Part shown: positions 62,850 to 64,000 of the stretch, piece by piece
Position numbering within the stretch: position 1 is the stretch's first letter
How the letters are laid out: each line of letters starts with the position of its first letter
Assembly (NCBI RefSeq): GCF_026151205.1
Contig: NC_087076.1
Span: 20,017,919 to 20,081,918, forward strand
DNA length: 64,000 nucleotides
Direction: 5' to 3'
Source of the DNA: Bolinopsis microptera
Taxonomy: Eukaryota > Ctenophora > Tentaculata > Lobata > Bolinopsidae
Notes under the pieces: model-generated
Told to the model about the DNA's origin: nothing
The model's input: the letters and a program-made list of their open reading frames with translations, nothing else
Database searches by the model: none
Made by a program: the position numbers and the translations under genes

Positions 62850-64000
62850 AGTCCGATCTAACGCAGAAAACCCCCTCCATGATATCCCTGTCCCGCATCA
62901 GGGTTCGCAGTTCCACTTTAGAGTTTGTCCCAACATCCTTCATAACATAGACAAGTAGCTTGGTCTTGTCGGCCTGCTTGCTCTACGCGTAGGTTCCCAT
63001 AAACTAAATCACGGCAAGTACTCAGAGGTCGGATGCAGTGTCCCCCATTTTTAATCTCCTGCTCGTAACTTGTTGACAGCCTGGGACGGGTCACCATACA
63101 AGATTTATATTGCTGGAACCATTGTCCTTCCATGAATACCCAACACGCATACGCAACATCTTTGTATGTATGTCCCTCCAAACTTTTTCTTCATGTGACC
63201 TTTGTCATGTCCAGGTTTTCTGATCCGTAAGCATACTGATTCACTAAGCCGCTATGACAATCTAATCTTTAGGCTCTTAGAGTTTGGATTTCCAGATATC
63301 CATCAGTCTATGAGGCACACCCACCTTTTCTCCCTTTCTAACCCTTATCTCCCTATCATGTCTTCTCAATTCCGGAGCCCTAATAGATGAAATCATCTAC
63401 ATTACTATGGCTTACCCCGGATCGACTTGTAGGACGCAGATCGATCCTCCATATTTCATGTCAGGACCTTGGTCTTGCCTTCGTTTTATGTGTAGTCCCA
63501 CGCTTGCTGCCGCCGATTCTACTCTGAGCAGGAACTCCCCACCCCGTTAGCCTTGTCCCCCTGTCCTCAGATATAATGCTATATCATCTGCAAAGTCCAC
63601 ATCGGTGATGAAACTACTTGGCCCCACCTTCTGCTTTTTCTACGTTCGAGGGTGAGTCCAAGTCGCTCGCATCAATTCGCCTATGGCTTTGCCACAATAC
63701 GAAGTCGATGACAATTGCAAAGAAAGGTAAAGGTAGTAGCTAAGTATCACCCTTAACAGCACCTGCAAGATATATTCGAACAATTCAGTTTCACCGTCTG
63801 GCGTTAGGACTTTTTGGCCATTGTCTTCTCGTACATGAGACCGTATAACTGCACGATTTTGACTGGAATGCCGTAACTTCTAGAATCGTTAGCTTTTCCA
63901 CGATGGTACACTTCGAAAGCCTCTTAAAGTCATATATGGTCAAACACTGCAGTTTTCCGTACTTGACCCCTCATAAGACGTCTCAGTACAATATCTGTTT
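62850..64000 (-). pseudogene. RT block 15 (partial, runs off the window)
   Basis: The C-terminal half is present up to the motif A region. LSTSYEQEIKNGGHCIRP is readable in 62918-63181. The DNA for FADD (TCATCTGCAAAGTCCACATC) is intact near 63586-63605. The block is cut by the window edge, so the array length is a minimum. Confidence 0.85.

Overview
The window looks like nuclear DNA of an invertebrate animal. It is AT-rich and gene-poor, carries one animal-type M1 aminopeptidase gene, and is packed with eukaryotic transposon debris (a Mutator-like transposase fragment, two LINE-type reverse-transcriptase families, small hairpin MITEs). The LINE families resemble those common in cnidarians and other marine invertebrates, but the species cannot be fixed from sequence alone. 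There is no operon structure, CRISPR array, rRNA or tRNA that I can support.

Region 1 (673-11249) is a huge foldback element. Two arms of about 3.8 kb, almost identical and inverted, flank a 2.9 kb purine-rich (GA)n/minisatellite core. The outer ends begin AAGCCCCCTCCCGGGTTGCA and are flanked by a 4-bp TTAT direct repeat. Each arm carries a broken piece of a MULE-type transposase, 58-bp tandem repeats near the tip and an internal 0.96 kb duplication. Region 2 (11943-14576, minus) is the only clear host gene: an intronless, apparently secreted M1 zinc aminopeptidase of 877 aa. Region 3 (15988-17415, plus) is the 3' part of a LINE ORF: RT thumb, CCHC knuckle and restriction-like endonuclease, open but 5'-truncated. 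Region 4 (18699-19250) holds two short inverted-repeat elements, one interrupted by G26.

Region 5 (about 19890 to the right edge, more than 44 kb) is the outstanding structure. It is a head-to-tail macrosatellite with a period of about 2.94 kb. Each unit joins (i) about 2 kb of minus-strand sequence encoding the linker and reverse-transcriptase domain of a LINE, without its endonuclease domain, to (ii) about 26 copies of a 36-bp minisatellite. Fifteen minisatellite blocks, fourteen whole RT blocks and two partial RT blocks are visible. A compound variant sits about 256 bp (7 monomers) into every minisatellite block, so the complete unit was amplified, not the 36-mer alone. Every copy is riddled with private one-base indels and odd homopolymer inserts, while the first 19.9 kb reads cleanly. 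The array is therefore probably unpolished long-read sequence, and the RT frame of each copy cannot be judged from this text.

These parts do not form one pathway. The window is a host gene lying between a foldback transposon, LINE debris and the edge of an RT-containing macrosatellite.
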